Assembly (NCBI GenBank): GCA_032622095.1
Contig: CP136064.1
Coordinates: forward strand, 190,887,794 to 190,951,793
Source of the DNA: Siphonodentalium dalli
Taxonomy: Eukaryota > Mollusca > Scaphopoda > Gadilida > Siphonodentaliidae
Reading direction: 5' to 3'
Length of the DNA: 64,000 nt
The notes below the pieces were generated by a model. It had not been told where the DNA came from. It made no database searches and saw only the letters and a program-made list of their open reading frames with translations. Of this stretch, positions 26,401 through 41,400 are shown one piece after another. Numbering within the stretch: position 1 is the first letter of the stretch; each line of letters starts with the position of its first letter. Position numbers and translations under genes: made by a program.

Positions 26401-29400
26401 ATGCAGATTGAAATCATATTTACCTCATTTTGATATAAGGCTGTTGACCAAGTGCTTGACATGCACAAAATGCTGAAAAAAAGCCATAATTCTCAACATC
26501 CTATCATTGATTCAATCATGATTTATTGAAAATGAGCAAATCAGACCAGGAATGGATGTAATTGAAGAAATGAATTTTGATCAGAACTGCACAGAGGTAA
26601 ATGCTTATTGCTGCACAAATTCTAGGGTTATATTCTATATTATGTCTACAATCCCCAGTATTCCATGGCAATCTATCAGAAGATGTAGTCATTCAATTAG
26701 CTGGTCAAGACAACTATGCGATGGTTTCAAAGGCATTTGACTACGAAATAATTCTGGCTAGACTAAAGTATGTAATTTTGTATACCTAATATCTGAACAA
26801 GATCGTCGGTAGGGTGTGGAAAATACGGCCATGTTAATTCAAACAAAGGGCCATAACTCTGGCAAAAATTGGCAGAATGAAAATTTGAACTTGACCTGTA
26901 TTTTGGGCTGTAAACTCACATACCAAATTTCATTCCATTCAGTTCAGACTTACTAAAGTTATCTTCTGGAAACAAAACGGGCGTATCAAAATATATATCT
27001 CTATTTGAACTACCTTGATTTCAATCTCAAATTTCTGCAGGGAATGTTTCATCATATTGAGTTCTTTTTCTTGCTTTGATATAACATCTTCTAGGTGTTC
27101 TTTTGTGGCTCTCAGCTGCTGCGCTTCATTTGTGAGCTGTAATAAGAAATTATTATGGGCAGACTGAGTAATTTAAGATTTTCTTCTCATTAGTTCACAA
27201 AAAAACAAGCAAATAATTTAAATAATGGATTTCATGTTTGAAAAACTTTTATGCAGTCCGCATTTGCTAAAAAAGAAAGAGTTAGATAATTTGTTTTGTG
27301 AAAGAAAACAGGAAACACAAAATAGCCAAAAAACCAAAGTATTCAAACACAATGTAATAAATAACACAATCATGCATCATTCGGCCAACAAATTTAATCT
27401 TTGTTTCTCGGGCCATGTCGCATTGGATTTCAACCCATGCGTTGTAACATTTTTATTGACATCACCAAACAAAAATCCAAACTTGTGATATAACAAAAAT
27501 AGGCAACAAAATATCTGAATTGGCATGTTTGATAGTCCAAGGTTTACTTCGATGTATAGCAGCTAGTGAAATTTGTAGAGATAGCTACTGCTTTATGTTG
27601 AGGTATCCTGCCTATACCTTTCTACAGCAGGATTTACGCCCAGATAGAGTGCCAGGATTTTTCGTCAATTTTAATCAAATTTATCATACAAATCAAACTC
27701 TACTTCCAGTTCTCTACAAATTATTTGAACAGGTTATACTATCGCGCTTGAAACAAAACGTTCCAGATTCTATTGAAGTTCACCCCCTGCAAAATGGGTT
27801 CCAGCGGAATATTAGTTGCATGGCAACATCATATTTAGTGCAAGAATGTATCTCCTATACATCACAGAACCACAGAAAATTATTTGCATGTTTCTTGGAT
27901 GTATGGAAGGCATTTGATACAGTGTGGATAAATGGCCTACTGTTCAAACTCATTCAACGTAATATCCAGGGGAAAAGTCTTAGAATCATTCATAATCTCC
28001 TAACTGGAATGACATGATCACTTATATACAACTGGTATCAATCAAAATGGATTGACGTACTGCATGGAACCAGACAGGGGGGTACCCTCTCCCCAATTTT
28101 TTACACCATCTACATTGACCAGTTACTGTGGGATCTTGAGCGGGCAGCATGTGGTCTGAAAATAGGTGGAATTAATTTATGTTCACCAACTCATGCTGAT
28201 GATATGTTGTTAATGTTGTTAACTTCAACTGGGTTACAATCGCTATGCTCAATTTGCAGTTCATAAAGCTCTATTTGGCGCTACAAATACAATGTATCAA
28301 AGAGTTACACAATAGTCTTCAATGAATCAAGAGCCGACCACTCTGGATCTCATAGGGAATGGACTCTTGGTCAAAACGAAATGAATGAAGTCACTTCTGT
28401 CACTCACTTAGGTATTATATTCCTATACATAAATTCAAATTCGCATAATCATCCCTAGTAGATGCACCAAGATAAGGGGCACATTTTTCATGTTGTCAAA
28501 TGCAGGTATGTACGCAGGTGGCCTAACACCTGTGAGCTCAGTAAAGCTTTACAAGTCTATTATATTACCAAGAGGTTAATATGGAACAGAACTCATCACT
28601 GATATCACTAATACTGATAAGCTTAAACTTGAATGCATTCACCGATTTTGCTTAAAACGTATTCAGGGTTTGCATCCCCAAACCCGAACGGCTATGGTAG
28701 AGGGGTTGCTTGGTATCCAGTCACTCAGTTACTTCATAACCAAATGCAGGCTGTCTTTGTATCGCTCATTATGTAATATGAGTAATGACAAGGCTACTAC
28801 AACTTTTTTACTATCGCACAGCTGAATCTCACTTCCTTTCATAAGAAAAGTTGAATCAGATCTTAAGGGTCTGATGATTGCTCACTTGTATGAGGAATTC
28901 TCATCAGAAGCAAAAGTAGCTAATAAACACCAGTGGAAGTCCCTGGTCAACAACGCAATGATGTCCAACTCTAGAAACGAATGGCAACACCTTGTATCAA
29001 CACAGAGTGACTTCGGTCGTTTCGCTACCGTCCAAACAAACCTACACATGCCCCACCTTTGGAAAGCATGCCACAAATACCCCAGACACAAGAAATGTTA
29101 CCTTCTCATTGTGCAATTAGTATGCATGCTGAAATTCGTTGTGTGCATAAGATGTGGGAAAATTTATAATGATACTGTGAATCATGTTCTTTTCTGATAG
29201 ACTCAAGAAATAACACATGGTATCGTTTCCTCTCACATTTCCACGTAGACTGTTATATGTGCATTGATAATATCCCTGTGGATGTTCATTGGGTATATCC
29301 CAAACTCTCTCCATGGCATCGCTGATGATGTCCTGGAGATTGTTGATTTTATGGTGAGAGAAGCGGCTCAAATCTGGCACCTTTGGATGTTCGGGGATAA

Positions 29401-32400
29401 TAGACATTTATAGTTAACTATAATGTTCTCCCGATCTCATTCCTTCTCTAACCATCACAGCGTGGATATATTCCATCGTTTAATCCTGTACATGTATATG
29501 CGCGTGTTTACGGTCTTCATGCCACTATATATGTGTTTCCATTTATATTAATGTCGTGTGTTTGTGTTTGTACATATTTGTTTGTGCATGAAATGTTTGT
29601 GAAATTCCTTGTTTATATTCTGTGTATTTTGTTTGATTATATATTGACTCTTCAGAAATGGAGGAATAAAAGATATATATATATATATAATAATGTACTA
29701 TAATTTAAATTTATGATAAATTACGCCATGAAATTAAGATTAACACACACATTGTTTACATTTACCGAATGAAGGTCACTTCGCAAGGTCAAATCAGTTT
29801 GTATTCTTTTGAAATTATATAAACATTGTGATTAATATATTACAGAATGCATTGGCACAGGGTTTTCACAAAATTTCAGGAAGTTGAAGTCATGGAAGCG
29901 TTAAAGATTACGACAGAGAGCAGTTCCGAAAGTATATTCTGAAAATTAAGGATCCACATCAGATTTTCAGCATCCAAACACTGACCACACTTGGTGTGAA
30001 CAGGAAGGACTTTCAGTCATATCCTTCTTATTGTTAAAGATTATGGGTTGCTTTAACTTCCCCTCCCTCTAAGCTGAGAGTCACACCCCTATTAGTATTA
30101 TGTTTGTATACTCTCACCTTTTGGCATCTGTTTTCCATGTTTGCTATCTCTTTTGGATCTACTACATCCTGAGCTAGATGAGAGGCCATCCTACCTCTCA
30201 TAACAGTATTACCTCCACCACTCATCGTACCTATTTGCAAAAACAATTCAAGCTGTTAAGCATGTATTCAAGTTATAACATATTATTTATAAAATCTAAA
30301 AGTTTCAACACAATTGGATTTGTACCACAAAAATTTGTAAAATAAAAAGCTTCCCTCTTTCAAAAAATAGAGCATGCGAGAGCAGACATTTTTGTGGTCT
30401 TTCTGTTGTTTGACAAACGACAAAAATAGTAGATAATAATTTTATTACAAACCTGATGTATCAATCAGCTGTCCTTCTAATGTCACCACACGAAATCTGG
30501 TCTTGCCGTAAGCAACCCTAGTTGCTTGGTCTAGATCTTTAGCTACCAAAGTGTCTCGCAATGCATGATAAAATGCAGGGAGCACAGCAGGGTCCTTTAC
30601 TTGCACCATGTCAAATAATCTGGGTACATTCTCTGGGCTAAGACAAAAAAAAAGAAGAACAGTATAAATTAATATTAATCTATGATATTCATGAGTTGAA
30701 TTTAAATATAACAAGTGTAATGCCAAGAGTGGCATATGCCCACGACACTCAGATTAGAGTCGGCAATATTAAATATATCATAAAACTAGATTATCTGTTT
30801 AACAGCCATTTACAAATCCAAATGTTGTTGAATGTCTATTGCTCTACATGAAACTCAGTGTATAACTGAGACCATACCTGGGACCAAAGTGTACTATTGA
30901 GGTGATAAATTTATACAGCTTCAAAGACATTGTCTGAGCTAACGATACTGATATGGCGAAGTGTTTTTTTTCTTTTGTAATTTTTCACCACATAAAACTA
31001 TAAATCACCATGGACCTTTAACCCTTTACCCAACAAAACGGCCAAAAACGCCCAAATAAAGCTTCAACAGCCTAAAATATCTTCGGTCTGTCTCAATAAC
31101 ACCATACAAATATGGATATCATTGGAACCGGTTCATTGACTACATTGTGATGGTTACAGTTATGCCCTGTGCCAATGCATTCTCTTATATATGCGAGTCG
31201 ACCATAGGTCGCCTCGCATATATAAGAGAATGCATTGGCCTAAAAAAAATTCTTTTTTTTAACACTTTTTACCATTTTTTCTTACATTCTTTAACAATTT
31301 TATAATTTTTTCTACATTCTTTGACAATTTTATCATTTTTAATATGTGTTAAGCCAATGCATTCTCTTATATATGCGAGGCGACCTATGGTCGACTCGCA
31401 TATATAAGAGAATGCATTGGCACAGGGCCGTTCTGTTGGGTAAAGGGTTAAGTAGTCTTATGTTGGTGTCTAAGAATTTTGTTAGATCATTCTTACGTGC
31501 TGATTTTCCTCGACACATGGTCCCTCCATCTCTGCATCTTGTCCAGACCAATGAAGGTAGCCGAACCAACATTGTTCTTTTTGAGATATTCAACACATTT
31601 CTGTGCTGTGTTGATTGCATCACAGACTATGTTATCTAAGGCACCACAAGCATTCGATATGGCAACATCGTATCGATCATCAATAGCACCAAGATCACCC
31701 TAGAAGAAAATCAGTATTCATTTGTCTTCAAGGTATAGACAAATTATACATACATCCAAGTTATTTTGTTTAAAGTGCCATAATTAATAATTATATTAAA
31801 CCCTTTCTACTGAATGGATTCACCCACCAAGTTATAAAAGTATACATTGGAACGATCTATTCTTCATTTTGATGGCTGTTCAAGAAATTTAAGTTGTAAC
31901 AAATAATACAAGTGCAGAAGGGTTTGTTTTGATTGGTGGGAAATGTTCAGATTGTTTTCCTAAGAGAACTACTCATCAATGAGTATTTAGTATAGAATGG
32001 GTTAAAACATGTTATATTAAATTAATTCCTCCTGATAATCCTAGCCAATTCCAGCAACACAGAGAAGTATACTCAAGCCTACAAACAGAGCGGATCTATT
32101 TGTGCCTGTCATCTTGACTGGCAGCGTTTGTGTGACGAGCATGGTTTTAAAATCGTGCACCCATGTTTGTTTATTTATTTTCGTAATTAAATTTAGTAGT
32201 GACTGGGCATGCTCTTCTAATTTTCCGACTTCCATCCTGCTGTAGATATCTACTACCGGACGCGAGTCACAGGATTCCATTACATATTGCACTTGTCTAA
32301 ACTCGGAGCCTACCGAGGTGTGTTGAATGTGCATACTGTTGATAAAAATGATTTCACAACCACTGGTCAAACACCCATTGCGAGAGAATAAATTTTTCCA

Positions 32401-35400
32401 CTCCCTATAACAAAATAAGAACACACAATGTATGACCTCTGTCCTCCCTATTCACAATGCACAGTCGATGGGACTTAGCTGCAATATTTTGCGACAAAAC
32501 ATATGTAAATGGATAGTCAATAGTCATTTCTTTCTGGGCGGCATAATATTAAATGCGTAATTGTTGCTATTCTTAGTTAACTGGGAAATCCCAATTTTCC
32601 TTTTCCAAAAAAAAAACATGGAATATAGTGTCTGTCAAGCTTTTGATCAGGCTGTTTAATACAGAAAAACAAACAGATGGTCAGAGATGGTAAAACCATA
32701 ACAGAATGCAATAATACTGAAATTATACTGGGGTACATGGGTTTTGAAAGTGTAAATGAAGTTTGGTTTACACTCCGGAGAATTATGAGAAATTATTTGC
32801 AGGCTTGAGTATACTACTGAGAATTCAGTTAGTTTCATTCTCAGTAAGTAGCACAACTAATTTCAATCTAACAATCCATTTCAATTTATGTAGTAATTAG
32901 TAAAAGTCAATATTGTTTATCCAAGATTCTGTAATTTCTAACTGAAACTCATTTAAAAAAAATGCTATTAAGGGCAGCCGGAAGTTCAAATTACCCTAGA
33001 CTACATGATAATATGTTTAAGGTCACATAGACTGATAGAAGTAATTCATAATTGAATATAATTTTTTATCAAATAACTGATCAAACAAGAGATGGACTGT
33101 TGTCCAGTGCATACCCGCTTGTGGCATACCGCCTAGTAAGGGCATACCTATAACTGATACTCAGACAGACGGACCCAAAAATCTGCATTTTTAGATAAAT
33201 AGAGATGAATAACAATACAACGAAAAATCAAACAATTGAACACGCCATTGAATGTGCTCATAGTGGTGAACAGCCTATCAAATTTCATTCAGATCTGAGC
33301 ACTACTGTTCATGTTATGGTCTGAATGGACATCGGACAGACCAAAAGTCAACATTTCCAGATAAACAAAGATGAATAACTCTAGAATGGAAACTCAGAAC
33401 AAAACAATTGAACCCTCTATAGAATATCCTCATAGTAGTAAACATCCATACAAAATTTCATCGATATGCAAGCACTACTGTTAAAGTTATGACCTGAACA
33501 GACATCGGACGGTCCACAAAGACAACATTTCCAGATAAACAAAGATGAATAACACTAGAACGGAAAACCCGAACAAAATGATTGAACACTCCATTGAATG
33601 TCCTAATAGTAGTGAACATCTTACCAAATTACATTACTACTGTTCAAGTTATGACATGAACAGACGGACGAACAGATGGCAACCCCCTCCCCCCCCCTTT
33701 TTTAAAAAAGAGGGTATAATGATTCAAATTTATGTAGTTATTATTTACATACCAGTCTACCATATATTCCTGGGATCTTGCCTTTCTCCTTCTGGTCGAG
33801 TAGTGAACCGAGAACCCTGCCGCGGCTATGTGAAGCTTGAGCTGAACTCTTAGCATCTTCAAGTTTATGTCTGATAGATTTCAACTGTAAAATATTTTTT
33901 TTTTACTAAATGATATCATGTAATCCAGGGTAATTAGGTTATTCCTAAGAACTAAGTTTGAGAAAAATACAGAGCATGAACACATATACCAGGGTTCCCA
34001 TGGCTCTGAACTAATAAAATTAAAGACCATTTTTCCAATAAAAAAAATTATTTCAAGGGCGTCAAAATTAGAAAGGGCAATTCTTGGCAGTTTTATTTTT
34101 CAAGACCATCAATCAAATATGATTGAATGGCCATTTGTCAAATTGAAGGCTATTCATATTTGCATGGTCCCTGTATATCAACAGCGAAACCATTAGTCTT
34201 AGAATGATGAAGTTTGCAAATAAGCAGGTATACATGTACATATATTTGGGTTATATTTACCTGTAAATAAATGGACTGTTCACAGAATTTTAATAATTTG
34301 GATTTACCCATTGACAACATGTGTTACAGACAAATTTACCCATTGACAACATGTGTTACAGACAAATTTATAGTATTTATATAGACTGTACCGTACCTCA
34401 GATTTAGTTTTTTCTTCTTCTATCTTTGCAGCATCAAGATCTTTTTTGGCTTTCTCGATTATATTGGTCACCTCTGGAATCTTGATTTTCAACTGATTAA
34501 CACCACTGTAATGGAAATAGACGTATTTATTATATACTTGCTCATGAATTATAAGGTTTTAGCAGTGAGATATAAGTGATATCCCACTAGTGAGATATAA
34601 GTGATATCCCACTGGTGAAATTTCTGACCATAGGCAAGTAACTAAAGTATATAATAAACAGAATATCCACACATTTTCAGTGGATATGGGTTAAATCTCA
34701 TTCGTGATGACAAAACATTTGAATTTCCACTCGTGGCTAAAGCCACTCGTGGAAATTCAATGTTTTGTCATCACTCATGAGATATAACCCATATCCACTG
34801 AAAAAGTGTGGATATCCTCTATTTATTATATGCTAAGCTATCAAATAGTAGTATTTTTGCATCAGATACAAACCGTTATCAATATTTCACTCATATCCAT
34901 CCACGCTAAAATTAAAAGTGATTAGGTTTCTTGTAGGAAGACTATGCTAAAATACTATGATGTTAACCCCTTTATCCCTAAACCAATCTGTCTGATAAAT
35001 GGAACTATTTTTATATGCACAAGCTCATTACTATGGGTATACAATTTGCACTTTTTACTCTCCTTTCGAGTTGAGTCATGGGCCAACTGAGCGGAGCATA
35101 TTATAAACAGAACTTCTACACTTTTTGGTTGGATATGGTAATTATCTCATTCGTGATGACCAAACAAAATTAATTTCATTTTTTTGTCATCACTCATGAG
35201 ATAATTCCCATACCCACCAAAAAGTAGATATCCTCTATGTACTATCTAAATATATATTGGAAATATAACTTGTCCAGGTTCTGAGAAAATAGGTTTGGGA
35301 GAAGTTATTCCTTTCTCCAGCATCATCAGGGAGAAGTGAAGAGAGATAATAGAGACAAGGCATAGAGTCCTGTATAAAATTCTCACAATTAAGGGGTTAA

Positions 35401-38400
35401 CCTTTGCTCTACTAAATGGATTCTCCCACCTAGTCATAAAAGTATACATTGGAAATGTATATTATTCATTTGGTGGGGTTTTCAGGATAAATTAGCAGTT
35501 CTCAGAAAGTATGATGAACGATAATATAAGTAGGGTGCAATTACTTTTGAAATTTTTATTAGCAAATAGGCTTACAATGACATGATTAGATAGCATTGTT
35601 CTAAAATCAAATAAAATTCATATCAAATTGCATAGCTATTATCCAAATTTGGATGGCAAATTGCGATGCGATACCAGTTAATTTGCTCCCTGAATACAAG
35701 TGCTGAAGAATTTCTATTCATTGGTGGGAAATGATAAGATTTATAGGTTCAGCAGACGACCATTGCAAACAATCTATGGTACGGACACACGCCCCGATGC
35801 ACGGACGTACGCATGTGCAAAACAGCTGTTTGTTGAAATAAGTTGTTTGTTGACATATTATCGGAAAATGTTCTAAGGAAACTACTCGCCAAAGAGTATT
35901 TAGTATAGCAAGGGTTAATCGTATTTTTAACGTAATTGTTTATATTGTCAGAGTCGAAAAAGGCTGTAATAATCACAATGATGAAACATGCTTTTTGCAA
36001 CGCGGCTTTATTTAAATAACACAATAATTATTCAATATTATTATTTATATTGAATAATATTCAAATTGTTTTTAAATAGTAAGGTTGAGACTGAAGGATC
36101 CCCTTTTTGCGCATAAAAAAATAGTTTCCACTCTTTCTGTCATTGTAAGTGTCTAAGGAAGCGATAATATTAACCATTTCTATACTAAACTCTAATTGAC
36201 GAGTAGATCCCTTAGGAAATGTTCAGATAACAAGTTCATCAAACGACCATAGAACTTATCATCTGAACATTTCCTTCCGATCAATTGAAAATTTGCAGCT
36301 GTATTATCTTTTCATCTAATTGTCATCTGCTCATTTTTCCTGAAAACCCCTCCAAATTAATGTTGAAACGATTGTAGTCAACTAATTGACATCGACTCGA
36401 TTATTTAATAAGTTGACCCTGAAATCTGCCAGTCGATTAATCAAAACAAATCCCCAACTTTGCCTCCTGATTGCTGTCACAGCAGATATGTATCAATCCA
36501 ATTCAAATAATAAACAATCTTCAAATTGTTCCAAGACCCAATTATTAACTCACTGTGACCCTTTGATGATGCTGACATGCTGCCGCAATGTTTAGTATTG
36601 TGTGCACTTGAGTAATGTTGAGCCAGCCGGTATGTTGTTCAGCCCTCTTATTTCAGGTTGTTTGGCTTTGGCAATCCGCTATGACAACCCTTTGCTATGG
36701 CCCAGTTTGCTTCAGAAAATGGCTTTGGCATTGCTGATTGCCGTAGCCAATTATGACGGCTGTTTGTTTAAATAGACATGGCTCATTTGAACCTTCAAAT
36801 TACATGTATGCAGTGCTGATTATTTTGGTTAATAATCAGCAATTTTAAGTTGAGAAGGCCCAGACACTTAACTAAAAAAATATGGCAGTTGTGAGTAGGC
36901 AATGTTCTACAAGTGTAATCTTACTTCTTCCTCTCTGTCAATGTCTTCTCTGCATTGTCGATCCTTCTAGTCATGTCTCTTAATTTTGCAGATTCTTTTT
37001 CTTGATTACTGAGGAGTAAGTTCAGCTCAGATTGCGATATATTCAGCTACAAATACATCATATAACAATGGCCATTAGAAATAAATAATGTGTTTAATAT
37101 CAGGCAATTATATATTGCATATTGGCTTAGGGATGGTTGTTTTATTTTTATTTGTGTAGATGTACAGATAATATTTTATGGAACAAAACCTAACTGTTGA
37201 AGCAATACTCATCAAATATGTATAATCTTGCTCCCAGTGTCTTTCAGCCATTACATTAGGGCCCGACGAATCGGCAATTTCAACATCGAATCGAATCTCG
37301 AATCGAATCTTTTTCAAACACTTTAGTAGATTCACGGTACCAATCAGTGGGAGGTACATTTTTGAGCAAAAATAGGGGCAAATGTCCGATGATTTTATAA
37401 TGTCAGTGAGATGACTCAGATTACGAAGGAGGTTCATTAAACTTAATTTATATGACATGATATGAACAATATTTAATCACAGTTTAAAACAGTTTAATAT
37501 ATGACAATGGTACATCATTTCATATTTTGGGCCACTGCCACTATGTGTGATTGAAGTTTGTGAAAAGTAAGCAGTTTGGAACTTTGGAGTCAATGGAGTC
37601 TGATTTGAGTCAATGTAAATTCTTCTGCGTATGTACGCTTCATCCTGTCACGCAAAGCAGGCATGCACGGGCGATATCAATATTGTGCATCGTGACTTGG
37701 GAATGGCGCATACGCCAAGGGGATCACAGGAACTAAAGGTCTCAAAATAAATTTCATTTTGCAAGAACCAAATGCCGAATCAAGTTAGTCATGAAGCACT
37801 GAAAATGGAAAAGTTTCGCGAGAATCATTACGAGAATTGATTCGGTGATTCTCGTAGAATGTTAAGGCCTGAACTATAGTATCCCAACTTGGACCTGTCC
37901 GTCGGAAAGCTGAATGGACAACAATATTCCATTTCCCGGATAACATATATGTTGTTTAAAGATGTTGGTCGGATTTGGAGACGACATAATGGAGCCCAAA
38001 ATGTTTATTTAATATATCTATATCGTTTTAAATTTTAAATTAAACAAATTATATTATTTGATTGAGCTGTGTAACGCAATATAGGCTTTTCTGGTAAGAT
38101 TTCAGATACCGACATACAAATATGTCCCACAAGAAATTCACTTGCTTTGGCAGCTGGGGCCAGACTATATCGTGACATTGCTGGATTTATGTTGTGGGTG
38201 AAACTGTGTGCGCTACTATTACGGTGCAACCGTGATGAACACGCAAACCATCACAGACCTACCTGCAGGTTGCACCGACCTTCCACGAGTAACCAGCCCT
38301 GGGACTGCAAGGCCAATATATATATGAGCAGTGAGCTATTGGGCAACTTACCCTGTACACATTGGACCACGGAGGTCCCAGATGTTCGCGGAAGGCGACT

Positions 38401-41400
38401 CAGGTTAAGTATTGGGGACATAATGAACAATATTTATAGATAATGCAGTCTATTCCCGGTGATAAATGACTTGTATATAACGATTCGAAATATCCCGAAT
38501 CACCCGACCGCTTTCGAATCGAATCGGAACGTAAGATTCGAAATCGAATCTCGAAGCTTCGTTGGGCCCTACATTACATCTACTTCAGAAAGCCATCAAT
38601 CTTTCTAATTATGGATAAATTAGGGTCTGAGTATTGAACTTATGGGAAATTCTGTGTGAATTTACACAATTGTTTTTTATGACAAATACCAGCAAAATCC
38701 TTGATATAAAATGATGAAACTATCGTGATTCATTAATTATTTGTGTCCATGTGGGGAATCTATTTAGCATATGCAACTCTCTACCTAAAATAATTTTAAA
38801 AATAAGTTAAAGTTAACACACAAGCAAGCATTGAAATAGTGAAATATTTCAGAATGAGGTCCCCAGATGGTGAATTTAGTGATGATACCATACCCAGCAG
38901 GCTAGCATCACTAAATTCACCCTCTGATGACCTCATTCTGCTTAGGCCTCATGCATGGTCTGTGAAGTATCTAGTCTCAAATTAACATTGATTTTAGTTA
39001 CTTGTTCCCTTCTGTTCAGTTTCTATATACCGTAATTTACAGAAGATAAAATGCATAATCAATGTGACTAATGGGTGGACATCACCAACTTCAACTGGGG
39101 AACTTCAATCTGATCCTAGGTCTCCCATAGCAGTTGAGGCCTCAGCAGAATGAGGTTCCCAAATGGTGAATTTAGTGACGCTAAACCACGGTACAATATA
39201 GAGTCTCTGTATTGTCCCTCTGAGGACCTCATTCTGCAAATGACAGACAAATCATTTCAAGGCTTGCGCATAAGGTGAAAATGTTATGTATATCAAACAG
39301 AAAATGACTGAAAAACATTCTATACATGAACTAACTTTTGATTTAGTCTCGTTGACATTCTTTTGTATTTTCATCAATTCTTCCTCTTGTTTACTCTTTT
39401 GCTCTTGTAAGCCCTGGAATTACATAAACAAAAATAAAGGAATTCTATAGATATATAGGTAAGACGAAGACCTTTAGTGATAAAGAGACAAATAATCATC
39501 AGTAGTATTCAGCAATGGAAAAACACTCACCCCATCAACAAAATCTGTTGGGTAATGACAAGGTTTCCACTAGTGTTGGCTTGTGTGACCTAGGATATGC
39601 AAATTTTGAAATTTCATGTCGATAAACCCAGTTTTCCATGCAACTGAGAGGATAAAAATAGTTTTCAGAGACGTACATTCACTGGAATTTGAGATCAAAA
39701 TAAAAAAATAAAAAACATTTAGCCATTGATCGGTAATAATTATTCTGAAAATTTGAAATTGATATTACATGGAGAAATTCCAACACCCTTAGTGTCATAT
39801 TCTGTTTGATGAAAAATGCGGCTTGCATGATGTTTCGCCAACAGACAAATTGTTGTACACATTCGGCCCACTCTTTTCATCTGGTTAATTTTGTGGTACT
39901 TTTATGTGTGACTGGTGATTGGGAAGCAAAGAAAACCGGGCCCGTACAAATAAACAATTATATTGATTCAAACCCTTCTTTATTTTGTTTTTATTGGCAC
40001 CAAAACAGGGTTCCTTTTATGGACCCTCTACCAGACTAGGAATCTCAAGAAATCCACAATTGCTCAACCCCTCAAATCAGAAGGTAGAATGCTGAATGCT
40101 ATACAACTCTATCAGGAACTCAATATGATTTTCCATAAAATTTGATAAACAAGAAATTGTGAAGATACTATCACTCAGGAGAACCATTATCACCATTGTT
40201 ATTTGGATATTAGAAAAGCTAATCAAGCCTGAGTTTAGTGTGCCTGTCATTTGCTTAGGACTCATCTTCCCTGGAAAGTTTCATTATCAAATTTCTATAG
40301 AAACTACTTCACAGACTCTATTTCCTTTTTAGTTTAGTTTCTCTTCATCCCCAAAGTGGCAGACAACACATTGCATAATCAAGGTTCCCAATGGGTGTAC
40401 ATCACAATATTCGCCATTTGGGAACTTCAGTCTGAGTCTATGTCTACCATATAGCAGATGAGGCCATGCAGAATGAGGTCCCCAAAGGTGATAGTGAATG
40501 TGGGATAGCATCACTAAATTCACCCTCTGGGGACCTCATTCTGCAAATGACAGGCACACTAAACTCAGACTTGAAGCTAATGTGAGTGAGCACAACGGCC
40601 AGACCTGACACCTACCTGTGTTTCTGTCTTCAGACTGTCCATTACTTCCTGGAGTTTATCGTCTTCCTTTTTCTTGTCGACCTCGAGCTTCTCCAGTTTC
40701 TTATTTAATTCTTCCACAACTTTATTACTCTGATCTGGAACCAACTTCAGCTCTTCTATCTGTATATGTATAGTGGTGAAGTGTCACGTGTATAAATACA
40801 ACAAAACAACAACAAAATTATCTCCCATGCATCTAGAGTTTAATTCGGGACCGGGAATTCCCGGTTCCCGATTTCCAATTCCCGAAATCCGGATTTTCAA
40901 AACCGGGAACCGGGAAATGTAAAACGTCCATTGTCATGCGATTTGAGTCGGAACATAGTGTATTTAATAGTGTGTATATGTACGTTTTAAGCACAATCAT
41001 GTATATATCGTTTGATCGTTAGATTCGTTACCGTCATATCTAGTGTTAACTGCAGTCTGCACGTAATTATAACGTTTTTGGGGCACCCTGGAATGGCCGG
41101 CATTGATAGTGTTACTAATATAAACAGACACAGTGAAATTGACAACATTGTCTCACTCGCCGTTTGAGGTCAAACACATCAATGCGATTCTGCGACATGA
41201 TGGCATTACTTAGGCGGCTTTTACGTTTGTCGGGGACTTCTTTGATCTAGAGTCTAGACAGTGTTGTATATTTCAAATGACCTTGCACGGTTGCACAAAT
41301 CTCGCACAGGTGGAAACGTGCAGTGAACCATCGCTGGCTCGCTGCAGAGTTTAAATTGTACGAAGCGAACAACGTGCAGACGGAAAACTTATATTTCCTA

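Noticed and set aside
33545-33862. Overlapping frames on both strands
   Set aside because: The plus frame is tandem-core repeat; the minus frame partly overlaps SMC4 exon 13 in another frame.
38147-38443. 98-codon frame inside the 37257 hAT element
   Set aside because: No transposase motifs; most likely chance within repeat DNA.
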